A stretch of DNA of 64,000 nucleotides from Hymenopus coronatus (GCA_030762935.1 CM060893.1:13730397-13794396), one strand, 5' to 3'. Shown: positions 11,760 through 23,134, numbered from the stretch's first letter. A program made the numbers and translations. The notes: a model not told the origin generated them from the sequence alone.

Positions 11760-12012
11760 GATGTATAGCAACCCCCTAACCCCTTCACGTCAAATACAAT
11801 CAAAATAAACACATACGTTATCTTAAGAGATGTTGGAAATTTCCTTCAATATCCACAAATATCTAGCATCTTCTCAGAAAGAGATTTAAGAATTTAGATT
11901 AATTTATCGCCTGCTGTATTCTTCCAATGTATGGAGGTTTGTTGCATACGCTTTATTTCCCAAGTTTTTCTATAGGTAATAACACAGTTAAATCAGGGGA
12001 TCGCGGAGGCAA
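11760..12012 (-). pseudogene. Decayed Tc1/mariner (IS630-type) transposase C-terminal fragment
   Basis: The minus-strand translation contains PPRSPDLT, the block around the catalytic Asp in a family of insect IS630-like transposases. It is followed by weak matches to the downstream region (a G..V..PP segment, then an RRC...D..G.FQHL motif). Several stops interrupt it. Relics of the same type lie at 26893-27095 and 42255-42622. I see no terminal repeats here. Confidence 0.5.
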
Positions 12013-12015
12013 ACA

Positions 12016-12866
12016 TCTGATGTGTACCATTCACATGACTTTCTCTACATCTCAGCAATAAACAATTCTTTAAAAAGCTTATATGTTTATTTACTTCATG
12101 CTAATCAGAAAAAAATGGCAGAAATAGTCTTATTACTTGATTTCTTGTAAGCATAAGCGAAATAAGGTTAAAGTGATAGTCAAAAGCTGGTTACTATGTC
12201 ACTAAAGTTCCTCTGTTTGTATGGACAGCAGTTGACAATTTCCTGCATGAGAAAAGTATAACTTTTTCAAAGCAGAAACCAAAAACAGGAAATGTCTCAA
12301 AAACGACGAACTCAGGAAAAAATGTATATAACATAAATTGTATGTTTTGACGTGCTCTACATTTTTCATATAGTAAGCTTTTTTCCGTCTCTTACGGTTT
12401 AGGAGATAAACAACATTCCGTAAAATTCATCCAGAATAAAGTACTCTTCAGAGGCTATTCCCAGAAAATTCAAAATATACATTTTATTTGTCAGGTGAAT
12501 AGCTTTAATATATGATATTTTAATCAAAATCTTTAGAGGAATTTTTGAGAAAATCAGTTTTTTTAAAAAAAGTTCCATGTAAAGGGTAGTTTGAGGTGGG
12601 GGAATTTTTCTCAAAATCTTCGTGTCGCATCCCTGGAAGAAACTAAACTTAAATACCAAGTTTGGTATTTTACCGACTTTTCGTTTTTGAGTTATCGTGT
12701 TCACAGACACACGGACACACGGACCTTTTTCCGTAAATGCTTTTTTTTTTTTAGATATAGGGGACACTAAAACATATATTTCCGGTGATATTTTGGTATC
12801 GAATTTTTTGGTAGAGTGCAATACCTTCTCTATACACTATGTACATAGTACGTATAGAGAAAGTAA
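12016..12866 (+). mobile_element. HLE copy, full length (type A, palindrome a)
   Basis: A good reference copy of 851 bp: L-end TCTGATGTGTACCATTCACA, internal palindrome around 12652-12672, short ACAGACACACGGACACACGG microsatellite seed, and palindrome at 12828-12859. Confidence 0.92.
12828..12859. other. R-end palindrome, type a (reference)
   Basis: Outer arms CTCTATAC and GTATAGAG enclose a second palindrome ACTATGT/ACATAGT, so nearly the whole 32 nt can fold into one hairpin. It sits 6-8 nt from the element end. A terminal hairpin followed by a short fixed tail is the classic right-end structure of rolling-circle transposons. Confidence 0.85.
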
Positions 12867-13283
12867 AAATCATTTATTAATTATATCATGAAAATATTCC
12901 TCTGCACCGAAGCAGAGTCTAATTAGTGAAATCCAGATTCACATTTATCATCAGCTGTTGAAAAAATGGTGTGAGTAGGTCAATCCTGTACCTCTGCATT
13001 TATTGTTCGTTCAGAAAATAGAGGCTATATTATTTTGCAGCTCTGCATTTACTGCTCACCATACAGCAATTTTCGTGTCATGCAAGGAAATCTCGTGTGA
13101 AAAATCGGGTTTCTCAGCCGTTCAGTATCTGCTGTTTTATGGCAGAGCGTAAACATTTAAATGGAACGAAGCTTCGTCAGAAAGGAATATTCAGTGCGGA
13201 TCAATTGAGTGCCTCAGTGAGAGAATAGGTTGAGCCACAAATGAGATAAACAGAGTTTTGTTAATATCATGATTAAAGTGGCA
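12867..13283. other. Unassigned non-repeat stretch
   Basis: About 420 bp without recognisable coding or repeat content. Two loosely similar phrases (CTCTGCATTTATTGTTCG near 12995 and CTCTGCATTTACTGCTCA near 13042) form a weak local repeat. Confidence 0.4.
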
Positions 13284-13382
13284 TTTTTATTTGTACTACC
13301 ACGAATGTACAATATGCGTGGTGTATAGAGAAGGTATATTCCACCCAAAAATTCCATAACGATATTTCACTGGATATATACA
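13284..13382 (-). repeat. HLE R-end fragment, degenerate
   Basis: A diverged palindrome (TACCACGAATGTACA...TGGTGTATAGAG) is followed by CCACCCAAAAATTC and a TTTCAC block. It is cut where a plus copy begins in an A-run at 13391. Confidence 0.7.
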
Positions 13383-13390
13383 CAAAAACA

Positions 13391-14216
13391 TCTGATGTGT
13401 ACCATTCACATGACTTTCTCTATATCCCTGCAATAAATTATTCTTAAAAAGCTTATACTTATATTTACTTTATGTTAATCAGAAAAAATGAGCAGAAATA
13501 GTCTTATTACTTGCTTCCTTGTAAGTAGAAGCGAAATAAGAGACTACCATAGGTTAAAATAATAGTCAAAAGCTGGTTGCTATGTCAATGAAGTTCCTTT
13601 GTTTATAGTTCCTATATGAGAAAAGTTACAAGTTTTTCATATCAGAAACCAAAAATAAGGAATGTCTTAAAAACGACGAACACAGGAAAAAAATGTATAT
13701 AACATAAATTGTGTGTTTTAACGTGCTCTACATTTTTTGTGAAGTAACGTTTTGCCTATCTCTTACGGTTTAGCAGTTATTCAAAATTCAGTAAAATTCA
13801 TCCAGAATAAACTACTCTTCAGAGGCTATTTCCAGAAAATTCAAGATATACATTTTATTTGTCAGGTAAATATGTTTAATATACGAAATTTTAATCAAAA
13901 TCGTTAGAGCCATTTTTGAGAAAATCAAAATGTTCGAAAAAAAATCCATGTAAAGGGTAGTTTGGGGTGGGGGGATTTTTCTGAAAGTCTTCGTGTCGCA
14001 TCCCTGGAAGCTACTAAACTTAAATACCAAGTTTGGTATTTTACCGACTTTTCGTTTTTGCGTTATCGTATTCACAGACACACGGACACATACACACATT
14101 TTTTGGATACAGGGGTTCCAAAACATATATTTTCGGTGAAATCTCGGTATCGAATTTTTGGTGGAGTGAAATACCTTCACTGTACACTATGTATATAGTA
14201 CGTGTACAGAAAGTAA
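13391..14216 (+). mobile_element. HLE copy, full length (type A)
   Basis: L-end TCTGATGTGTACC in an A-run of the older fragment; R-end palindrome variant CTGTACAC/GTGTACAG: both arms changed together, so base pairing is kept. Confidence 0.9.
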
Positions 14217-14220
14217 AAAT

Positions 14221-14283
14221 GTAGATTACATTAAAACACACAATTTATGCTATATACCTACATCTTTTTCGTGGAGTTTATCG
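14221..14283 (-). repeat. HLE internal fragment
   Basis: A minus-strand internal piece (TTAAAACACACAATTTATG to CGTGGAGTTTATCG) is trapped between two copies and broken at its T-run. Confidence 0.7.
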
Positions 14284-14286
14284 TTT

Positions 14287-14429
14287 TTACTTTCTCTATA
14301 CGCACTATGTACATGTGTATAGAGAAGGTATTGCGCTCCACCCAAAAATTCGATACCAAGGTTTCACCGGAAATATATATTTTAGGGTCGCCAATATTAA
14401 AAAAAAGGCATTTTCACAAAAAGGTACGC

Positions 14430-14460
<31 letters not shown>

Positions 14461-15057
14461 TGTGTCTTTGAACACGATAACTCAAAAACGAAAAGTCAGT
14501 AAAATACCAAACTTGCTATTTAAGTTTAGTATCTTCCAGGGATGTGACACGAAGATTTTGAGAAAAATCCCCCCACACCAAACTACCCTTTACATGGAAC
14601 TTTTTTCGAAAATTTTGATTTTCTCAAAAATGGCTCTAACGATTTTGATTAAAATTCCGTAAATTAAAGATATTTACCTGACAAATAAAAGGTTTATCTT
14701 GAATTTTCTGGGAAGAGCCTCTGAAGAGTAGTTTATTCTGGATGAATTTTACTGAATTTTGAATAACTGCTAAACAGTAAGTGATGGACAAAAACTTACC
14801 ACACAAAAAATGTAGAGCAGGTTAAAACATACAATTTATGTTATATACATTTTTTTCGTGAGTTCGTCCAACCAGCTTTTGACTATCACTTTAACCTAAG
14901 GAACTCCCTTATTTCGCTCCTACTTACAAGGAAGCAAGTAATAAGACTTATTCTGCTAATTTTTTTCTCGATTAGCATGAAGTAAATAGAAGAATAAGCT
15001 TATAACAATAATTTATTACAGAGATATAGAGAAGGTCATGCGAAGGAACACATCAGA
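14287..15057 (-). mobile_element. HLE copy with CG/TG microsatellite, partly deleted
   Basis: Type a palindrome, then an alternating CG and TG run at 14426-14465, and L-end at the right (CATCAGA). About 120 bp is deleted near 14870 (TTCGTCCAACCAGC join). Confidence 0.88.
14426..14465. repeat. (CG)n(TG)n alternating purine-pyrimidine tract
   Basis: About 18 nt of alternating CG followed by about 20 nt of TG, at the usual microsatellite position of an HLE. Such tracts can adopt Z-DNA. Confidence 0.9.
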
Positions 15058-15090
15058 TGTTTTTTTTTTGTTTTTTTTTTATCTCAATGA

Positions 15091-15174
15091 ACCTCAAAAC
15101 ATTTGTTTGCGGTGAAATCTCGGTACCGAATTTTTGGTTGCAATACAATACTTTGTCTATATACCATGTACACG
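15091..15174 (+). repeat. HLE R-end fragment
   Basis: CTCAAAACATTTGTTTGCGGTG...CGAATTTTTGG followed by a decayed palindrome (TCTATATACCATGTACACG). The upstream part is lost in poly-T. Confidence 0.65.
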
Positions 15175-15523
15175 CAGACCTAAAGAAAACGCTGTGCTAT
15201 TAATAGTGATATTTTTAAAGTGAAACTGTTTCGAGTGCACGTGGTGATAAACGTCATTTGCGAGGAGGCACGCGCTCCAGAAGCCGGGCCCACAAGAGTG
15301 CTGATGTTCCCGGCAGAAAATGTGCGAGGGATGTTTTGAATATTTATGAATGTATTTCAGTGCAGATGGACAGAGCAGTAGTGACTTGGTCCGCTGCATT
15401 GTTATACTCTCGCTATGGAAAATCGATCATCTGCGTCTTGGTCAAACAGAAACCCTCATATAGATACTGTGTGGGCATATATACATCACTTCATTACACA
15501 GCGGAGCCTCCAGACACGCATTT
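15175..15523. other. Unassigned non-repeat stretch
   Basis: About 350 bp, with overlapping open frames on both strands but no domain or family resemblance; nothing callable. Confidence 0.4.
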
Positions 15524-16322
15524 TTACTTTCGATACCGAGATTTCACCGGAAATATATGTTTTAGGATCCCCTGTATCCAAAAAAAGTATTTTCAATAAA
15601 AGGTCCATGTGTGTCCGTGTGTCTATGAACACGATAACTCAAAAACGAAAAGTCTATAAAATACCAAACTTGGTATTTAAGTTTAGTATCTTCCAGGGAT
15701 GCGACACGAAGATTTTGAGAAAAATCCCCCCACCACAAACTACCCTTTACATGGAACTTTTTTTCGAAAATTTCAATTTTCTAAAAAATGGCTCAAACAA
15801 TTTTGATTAAAATATCACATATTAAAGATATTTACCTGGCAAATAAAATGTATATCTTGAATTTTCTGGGAATAGCCTCTGAAGACAACTTTATTCTGGA
15901 TGAATTTTACGGAATTTTGCATAACTGCTAAACCGTAAGAGATGGACAAAAACTTGCAACATGAAAAATGTAGAGCACGTTAAAACACACAATTTATGTT
16001 ATATACATTTTTTTCGTGGAGTTGATCATTTTTAAGATATTCTTAGTTTTTCGGTTCTGCTTTGAAAAAATACTTTTCTCAGACAGGAAATATTTAACTC
16101 CTGCCCATACAAACAAAGGAACTTCAGTTACTTAGCAACCAGCTTTTGGCTATCATTTTAACCTATGATACTCTCTCATTTTGCCTCTATTTACAAGGAA
16201 GCAAATAAGGCTATTTCTACTAATGTTTTTCAATTAGCATGAAGTAAATAGAAGCATAAGCTTTTTAACTATAATTTGTTGCAGAGATGTAGAGAAAGTC
16301 ATGTGAATGGTACACATCAGAT
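15524..16322 (-). mobile_element. HLE copy lacking the R-end palindrome
   Basis: Begins TTTTTACTTTC and jumps directly to GATACCGAGATTTC, skipping the hairpin and about 40 bp; otherwise complete to the L-end (GGTACACATCAGA). Confidence 0.87.
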
Positions 16323-16328
16323 TTTTAT

Positions 16329-16742
16329 AACTGGTAAACCACAAGAGATACGCACAAACTTCCTACACAAAAAACATAAATTTCGTTAAAACAAACAATT
16401 TATGTAATATACAGTTTTTCTGTAGAGTAAATCGTTTCAATGAAAGTTCTTGTAATTGGTTTCAATTTTAAACTACTTAAATTTTTTCAAACCGGAAGTC
16501 ATCTTTCATTTTATACCTCTTTTGCTTTACTCCTGGCCATCCAATTGGTGGTTTCAATCTTAGAGGACTTATGCCTTTCTCAGACAGGAAGTGTCCGTTT
16601 TTCTTTTGTTCTACTCCTGGCCAAGCAAAGACAAACGCATAACGAGAGGTTTTAAAACATTTGACAATAGCTTTAACCTATTGCATAGTGAATTTTGTTT
16701 AGAGAAGAGGTAGGGAAAGTCATGTGAGTGTAACACATAAGA
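16329..16742 (-). repeat. HLE L-half, types C and B in series
   Basis: Starts at ACTGGTAAACCACAAGAGAT. It carries type C-like sequence (TTTCAATTTTAAACTACTT, GTCATCTTTCATTT) and then the type B block (CAGACAGGAAGTGTCCG, CTCCTGGCCAAGCAAAG), as if two L-half modules were joined. It ends at a type B L-end (GAGTGTAACACATAAGA) and abuts the R-end of the next copy. Confidence 0.7.
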
Positions 16743-16745
16743 AGT

Positions 16746-17440
16746 TTACTTTCTCCACAGGTATTATGTATATAGTGTATAGAGAAGGTATTGCACTCCA
16801 CTGAAAAATTCGATCCCGAGATTTCACCGGAAATATATGTTTTAGGATTCGCTGTATCCAAAAAAAGCATTTTCAAAAAAAAAATGTCCGTTTGTGGTGT
16901 GTCTGTCTGTGAACACGATAACTCAAAAACGAAAAGTCTATAAAATACCAAACTTGGTATTTAAGATCAATATCTTTCAGAGATGGGACATGAAGATTTT
17001 GAGAAAAATCCCCCCACCCCAAACTACCCTTTACATGGAACTGTTTTCGAAAATGTTTATTTTCTTGAAAAAAGCTCTAACGATTTTGATTAAAATATCA
17101 TATGTTAAAGATATTTACCTGGCAAATAAAATATATATCTTGAATTTTCTGGGAATAGCCTCTGAAGACAACTTTATTCTGGATGCATTTTACGGAATTT
17201 TGCATAACTGCTAAACCGTAAGAGATGGAGAAAAACTTACCACACAAAAAATGTAGATCACATTAAAACACACAGTTTATGTTATATACACTTTTTTCGT
17301 TTAGTTGATCGTTTTTTAGATATTCGATTGTTTCTCAGACAGGATGTGTCCGTTTTTCTTTTGTTGTACTCCTGGCCAAGCAAGGAGGCAATTAGTGAAT
17401 TTTGTTTATAGAGGAGTTAGAGAAAGTCATGTGAGATTTT
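16746..17440 (-). mobile_element. HLE chimera: type a R-half, type B L-end
   Basis: From the palindrome (TTACTTTCTCCACAGG) the copy follows type A to about 17325, then switches to type B sequence (TTTCTCAGACAGGATGTGTCCG, CTCCTGGCCAAGC). It ends in a shortened L-end (GTCATGTGAGATTTT). Confidence 0.85.
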
Positions 17441-18117
17441 TGTTAAACAGAGTGTAATGTAAGTAAGTGAGGAAGGTATGTTTGTAGAGCTAAGCACTTG
17501 AGTGTTATGTCTGAAGGCAGACAATTATCGTGTTATTGTAAACAAGTGAAGTACTAACCGCCCGGGATCAATAAACAATCTTAGCCATTCTGGGTCGTGT
17601 CTTGCTGCGAGCAAAAGATCGATGCCGTACAGGAATAGCAGCGCAAGATGGCGCCTAATGGAGATTGACATCTGACACGTTGTTCTAACTTTTATCCCGT
17701 TGCTATGGCAACGTTAGTAAGCTGAAAACTGCCCACCAAAATCTTGTTTTTATCGTCTCGAAGCCCGGACCGCAGTTACTATCGATTAGCAGGTAATTGT
17801 AAGGTTTAACGGCTGTTCTCTAGGGAGCCGTGCCCCATAAAACGGGGATAATACGGCGAGGATTTCGCCTCGTCTTCAGGGGATCCTGTAAACACGGTAT
17901 AAGATGCCGCCGATAACGTCCCGAAGCACATAAACTCCAGCCTCAGAATACCTTCATATGCAATACTGTGTAAAACATGTGACAGCCGACGTCAAACTGT
18001 ACACTAGTGGACATAAGTAATCATCGAGGTTACTCAAAAAACTTTTGACAAAGGACGCTATAAAACATTTATATCTCATCATTGCATCTTTTCAAGATAT
18101 TTTACATTGCATTCTCT
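17441..18117. other. Unassigned stretch, GC-balanced
   Basis: About 680 bp of mixed composition. GTTGCTATGGCAAC near 17698-17711 is a perfect palindrome, and GCCCCATAAAACGGGG near 17833 is a small hairpin. No coding frame or family match. Confidence 0.4.
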
Positions 18118-18330
18118 CGTCGCTCTCCATGGTGTAATGGTTAGGGATTCAAACCTGCCGGAGCAAGATGGATTTTTTCGGTAGTAAAAATCCTTAGCAC
18201 CTTACTTCGATCCTCCAGTGTCGTGGATTTGCGGCACGTAAAAGAAACTTAAGCCTGATAAAGAGGCATCTGAGCAAAGTTAAGCGGTCTTTCACTCCCA
18301 GATTAGAATGGACCATTTATCGTCCTTTCA
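18118..18330 (+). repeat. SINE-1, tRNA-derived, truncated
   Basis: Shares with 27508-27807 the head (CTCTCCATGGTGTAATGG, an A-box match), the block GATGGATTTTTTCGG...AAAATCCTTAGCA, and the tail (AAGCCTGATAAAGAGGC...GCGGTCTTTCACTCCCAG). The B-box region is damaged. Confidence 0.75.
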
Positions 18331-18452
18331 GACAATAAGTTTTTAAATCACGAATCCATTCTTCTTTGGAGAGACTGTTTCTACGACTTCAGGTGATTTA
18401 AATAATTGACCTTGAATTTTTCTTTCATTTTTTACATTTTTCTTTCATTTTC

Positions 18453-19165
18453 ATTTGTGTGTGTGTTTGTGGACAGCATAGCTCAAAAACGACGAGACCG
18501 TTAAAGCCCAAACTTGGTATTTAAGTTTGGTATCTTCCAAGGATGCGACACGAAGATTTTGAGAAACATCCCCCACACAAACTACCCTTTACATGGAACT
18601 CTTTTCGAAAATTTGGATTTTCTTAAAAATGGCTCTAACGATTTTGATTAAAATATCGTATATTACAGATATTTACCTAACAAATAAAATGCATATATTG
18701 AATTTTCTGGGAATAGCCTCTGAAGACCACTTTATTCTGGATGAATTTTACGGAATTTTGCATAACTGCTAAACCGTAAGAGATGGACAAAAACTTACCA
18801 CACAGAAAATGTAGCTTACGATAAAACACATTTATGTCATATACATTTTTTTCGTGGAATCGATCATTTTTAAGATATTCATGGTTTTTCGTTTCAGCTT
18901 TGAAAAACATACTTTTTTCATATAGGCATTTGTCAACTCGTGTCCATACAAACAAAGGAACTTCAGTTGCATAGCATCCAGCTTTTGACTATCACTTTAA
19001 CCCATGGTACTCCCTTATTTCGCCTCGACTTACAAGGAAGCAAGTAATAAGATTATTGCTGCTGATTTTTTTCTTGATTAGCGTGAAGTAAATAGAAGCG
19101 TAAGCTTTTTAACTACAGTTTGTTGCAGAGATGTAGAAAAAGTCATGTGAATAGAACACATCAGA
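18453..19165 (-). mobile_element. HLE copy, R-end truncated
   Basis: Begins in the microsatellite (TGTGTGTGTG) with no palindrome, then full sequence to the L-end (GAACACATCAGA). Confidence 0.87.
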
Positions 19166-19174
19166 TTTTCTTTT

Positions 19175-19350
19175 TAATAATACAGTTCCGGAGTCTGGTC
19201 GGGAGTGAATTACTGTTTTCTTCTTTTACACACTCACACACACACACATACACAAACATATAACACCCATGCCTAAGACAGGACTCGAACCCACGATCCC
19301 CTGCGCAACGAAGCACCAAAGCAAGACGCCTTGGCGAACGCGCCATTTCG
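19175..19350 (-). repeat. tRNA-like repeat (SINE-like) with (GT)n
   Basis: Minus strand: TGGCGCGTTCGCCAAGG resembles an A-box arm and GGGTTCGAGTCCTG is a strong B box, followed by a GT-rich segment. The spacing between boxes fits a tRNA with a long variable arm (Leu/Ser-like), but no paired acceptor stem is obvious, so a SINE or tRNA pseudogene is preferred. Confidence 0.45.
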
Positions 19351-19733
19351 GGGAATAGAAACAAATCACATTTGGACTGTAAGGAGGGTGGGACAAATAC
19401 CTGATTCCTGCAGACATTGGGTTGGTTCTTGTGCAATGTGGGTAAGGTAAAGGTGCAACAGAATTCCAAGTAGTCCAGGCCCAGAACGATTTTTTCTCAG
19501 TTCGTTGAAGACTTGTGGCAAACATTTTATGGTAAACCATGTGGCAGTAACAGTCTTTTGTCTCTCAAGCGGCATCGTCACATGATAAGGAACAGGTCAT
19601 CTTCTTGTCAACACTTCTCGTTCGCTTCACTTTTGTTGGGATCTTCACCTGGTAAGACCCACATAGTTGACTGTATATACGCGCTAGAGAAAGTATAAAG
19701 GAAAGGAATGCTACTGTTTTGTTACGAAAAAAA
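19351..19733. other. Unassigned stretch
   Basis: Overlapping minus-strand frames (about 70-100 codons) run through the tRNA-like repeat and are not credible. GCTAGAGAAAGTATAAA at 19683-19699 resembles the last bases of a type b HLE R-end. Confidence 0.35.
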
Positions 19734-20588
19734 TCGGATGTGTTCCATTCACATGACTTGCTCTACATTTCTGCAACAAATTGTTGAAAAGATTATTCTT
19801 CTGTTTAGTTCATGCTAATCGAGTATTAGCAGAAATAGTCTTATTACTTGCTTCTTTGTAAGTAGAAGCGAAATAAGGGAGTACCATAGGTTAAAATGAT
19901 AGTCAAAAGCTGGTTGCTATGTGACTGAAGTTTCTTTGTTTGTATGGACACGAGTTCACAAATTCCTGTATGAGAAAGGTTAAGTTTTTCAAAGCTGAAA
20001 CCAAAAACGAGGAATACCTCAAAAACGATCAACTCCACGAAAAAATGTATAGAGCATAAATTGTTTGTTTTAATGTGCTCTACGTTTTTTTATAAGTAAA
20101 TTTTTGTCTATCTCTTACGGTTTACCACTTATACAAAATTCCGCAAAATTCATTCAGAATAAAGTAGTCTTCAGAGGCTACTTCCAGAAAATTCAAGATA
20201 TACATTTTGTATTACATATGAATAGCTTTAATATACGATATTTTAATTCAAAATCGTTAGAGCCATTTTTGAGAAAAACAACATTTCAAAAAATGTTTAA
20301 ATGTAAAAGGCAGTTTCGGGTGGGGGGATTTTCTTGAAAATCTTTGTGTCGCATCCTTGGAAGATACTAAACCTAAGAACCAAGTTTTGCATTTAACGGT
20401 CTTTTCGTTTTTGAGCTATGCTGTCCACAAACACACACTCACACACACACACGAATATTTTTCTAAAACCTTTTCGGAATCACAGGACCCCAAAACATAT
20501 CTTTCCGGTGAAATCTAGGTATCGAATTTTTGGGTGCAATACAGTATCTTCTCTATACGCTATATACATAGTACGTGTACAGAAAATA
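19734..20588 (+). mobile_element. HLE copy, full length (type A)
   Basis: L-end TCGGATGTGTTCC; internal palindrome is eroded (CCAAGTTTTGCATTTAACGG). R-end type a with an altered palindrome; final bases ACAGAAAATAA. Confidence 0.88.
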
Positions 20589-21248
20589 AAAATGAGTACA
20601 TTTTTGAGTGGACAAATATGCGTGTTCGAAAGGAAATATTTTTGTCTTGAAATTTAAATTAATATTAGAAATCGCAGGATATTAAATTTGCTTACGAAGA
20701 GCCCTAGGAAAATACACCAGAGAGAACAGGGTCGGTTTATAGAACTAAAACCATTTCCCAATATCGATAATTTGTTTTCTGTAATACCTGCATCTATAAA
20801 ACAAAGTGGGTCACTTGGGTAATTTTATTATCAGGTATGAAGGCGGCAGCAAACTAAATTATCGAGATTTATTATTTTTATGGAAATTCTCGTGGAACTC
20901 AGTGCAGCCAACATTAAACTGGCAATAACTTGAACCGCGCTATGCTTCCCATTACCAGCAGTGCTCATTTTAATAGCCTGTTATGTTTCACCGCACTTTA
21001 TATCACACTAAATTTCTTTTCGCACCATTTGGGCAGAATTAGCGCTGCGCAGTGGATAGAATGCGTACTGCACATAATGAATACTTTACTTTTCGTTTCA
21101 TGCAAATTTTTTTGAAAAGATAAAGTTACAACGTAATTAATTGCAAGCGGGCCCAGGCTTGATGTTGCCATGGTAACCAGTACAGTTCTGTGCAGAAAAT
21201 TTGACTCGATCTATTCCTTTATACAGTGAAATGGAAATGCAATTTTAC
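20589..21248. other. Unassigned AT-rich stretch
   Basis: About 660 bp without recognised genes or repeats; an open frame of 61 codons at 20930-21115 has no recognisable features. Confidence 0.4.
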
Positions 21249-22416
21249 TAGGGTCGGCTGATAAGTCCCAGGCCTTACATTAGGCCGGTTAGACTCTAGA
21301 CTAGCTTGTTTCCATAGTTACAGGTCAATAGCTTGTTTAGTTTTCGAATGACAGCATTTTAAACAAGACAACTTTAGAGTTTTCACGAAAATGGAGGATT
21401 TGGAAAAACGAGCGGTGATTAAATACTTCCATTTGAAAGGCTTAACGCCTAAGGAAATCAAGGAGTACATTGAAAGACACTGCCCCTTTATATTCAATGA
21501 TTAAAAGGTGGGTTGCACAATTTAAAATGGGACGTACGAGCACTAGTGATGAGCCTCGCTCTGGACGTCCTGTAGAAGTGACAACTCCAGAGATCATTGA
21601 AAAAAATTCATCATTTAGTACTGGAAGACCACAGATTAAAGTTGTTTGAGATAGCAGAGGCTGTAAACATACCAAAAGAACGTGCAGGTAATATTTTGAG
21701 TACTGTTTTGGGCTTTCACAAGGTCTGTGCAAGATGGGTGCCGCGTTTTTATAAAGAAAACCCGTTTGTGTTAAGAATGTGGAGCTCTACCGAAAAATCC
21801 CAGTGAATTTTTGAGACGGCTTATTACCATGGGTGAAACTTGGATACATCACTACACTCCAGAAAGTAAATCACAGTCAAAACAGTGGATTGCGCCAGGT
21901 GAACCAACTCCAAAAAAAGGCAAAGTCAATTTTGTCAGCTAACAAGGTTATGGTGAGTGTTTTCTGGGATGCACAGGGAATTATTTTTATTGATTACTTG
22001 GAAAAGGGCAAATTTATATCTGGTGACTACCACGCAAGCTTACTGCAACGTTTGAGTGATGAGGTGAAAAAAAAAATACCTCATTTGGCAAAAAAAAAAA
22101 AAAAAAAAAAAAAATCTCGTTTCATCACGACAATGCTCTGGCCCATCGTTCAGTCATTGCAATGGGGAAAATGTGCGAATTAAAGTTGGAATTGCTTGAA
22201 CATCCAACCTACTCGCCAGATCTAGCACCACCTGTTCCCAAACCTAAACAAAATTCTTGGAGGAGGAAGATTTTACAGCAATGAGGTCATTGGTGCGGTA
22301 AAGAGCTATTTTGAGGACCTTGATAAATCGCACTACAGAGATGGTTTAATTAAATTAGAACACCGATATTGCAAATGTATTAGCCTTTCTGGAGATTATG
22401 TTGAGAAATAAAACTA
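21249..22416 (+). mobile_element. Decayed mariner element 1, right end missing
   Basis: The left end is TA followed by GGGTCGGCTGATAAGTCCC, a typical mariner inverted-repeat start. The matching right inverted repeat is absent: the element stops shortly after the transposase end, where an HLE R-end begins. Confidence 0.8.
21391..22410 (+). pseudogene. Mariner transposase pseudogene 1
   Basis: The D,D34D transposase of mariner elements can be followed through all three frames. The N-terminus MEDLEKRAVIKYF with the helix-turn-helix region is at 21391, a broken middle follows, then the catalytic core. The first catalytic Asp block, usually M-D-E-T-W, reads M-G-E-T-W at 21829-21843. HHDNA with the second Asp is kept near 22122. 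The third Asp is lost in a deletion after SPDLAP near 22225. A run of 25 A at 22090-22114 has expanded in the lysine codons before HHDNA and shifts the frame. Further frameshifts lie near 21480, 21597 and 21800. The C-terminal GDYVEK end is visible at 22391-22408. It is dead by several independent lesions. Confidence 0.85.
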
Positions 22417-22420
22417 TTTT

Positions 22421-22956
22421 TTACTTTCTCTAGCCCTATATGTACAATGTACATAGGGATAGAGAAGTATTGTATTCCACCCAAAAATTCGATACCGAGA
22501 TTTCACCGGAAATAAATGCTTTAGGACCCCCTGTATCCAAAATAAAGCATTTTTAGATAAAGGTCCGTGTGCCTGTGAACACGATAACTCAAAAACGAAA
22601 AGTAGCTAGAATACCAAACTTGGTATTTAAGTTTAGTATCTTCCAAGGATGCGAAATGAAGATTTTGAGAAAAATCCTCCCACCCCAAACTACCCTTTAC
22701 ATGTAACTTTTTTCGAAAATTTTTATTTTCTTAAAAATAGCTCTAACGATTTTGATTAAAATATCGTATATTAAAGATATCTACCTGACAAATAAAATGT
22801 ATATCTTGAATTTTCTGGGAATAGCCTCTGAAGAGTAATTTATTCTGGATGAATTTTACGGAATTTTGAATAACTGTTAAAGCATAAGAGATGGACAAAA
22901 ACTTACCACACGAAATATGTAGAGCACGTGAAAATACAGAATTTATGTTATATACA
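22421..22956 (-). mobile_element. HLE R-half, type b palindrome
   Basis: Starts TTACTTTCTCTAGCCC with the type b palindrome (TATGTACAATGTACATA) immediately after the mariner. It runs to TATATACATTTT, where another minus copy begins; the L-half does not resume afterwards. Confidence 0.87.
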
Positions 22957-22959
22957 TTT

Positions 22960-23097
22960 TTACTTTCTCCATACGCACTATGTACATAATGTATAGAGAA
23001 AGTATTGCACTCCACTCAAAAATTCGATACCGAGGTTTCACCGGAAATATATGTTTTAGGGTCCCCAATATCCAAAAAAAGCATTTTCACAAAAAGG

Positions 23098-23134
<37 letters not shown>

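Noticed and set aside
18118..18200. Functional tRNA gene
   Set aside because: A and B boxes are present, but the sequence is dispersed with a conserved non-tRNA body and no closed acceptor stem, so it is a SINE.
19161..19581. Three overlapping minus-strand frames of 71-104 codons
   Set aside because: They overlap each other and pass through a tRNA-like repeat; no family resemblance.
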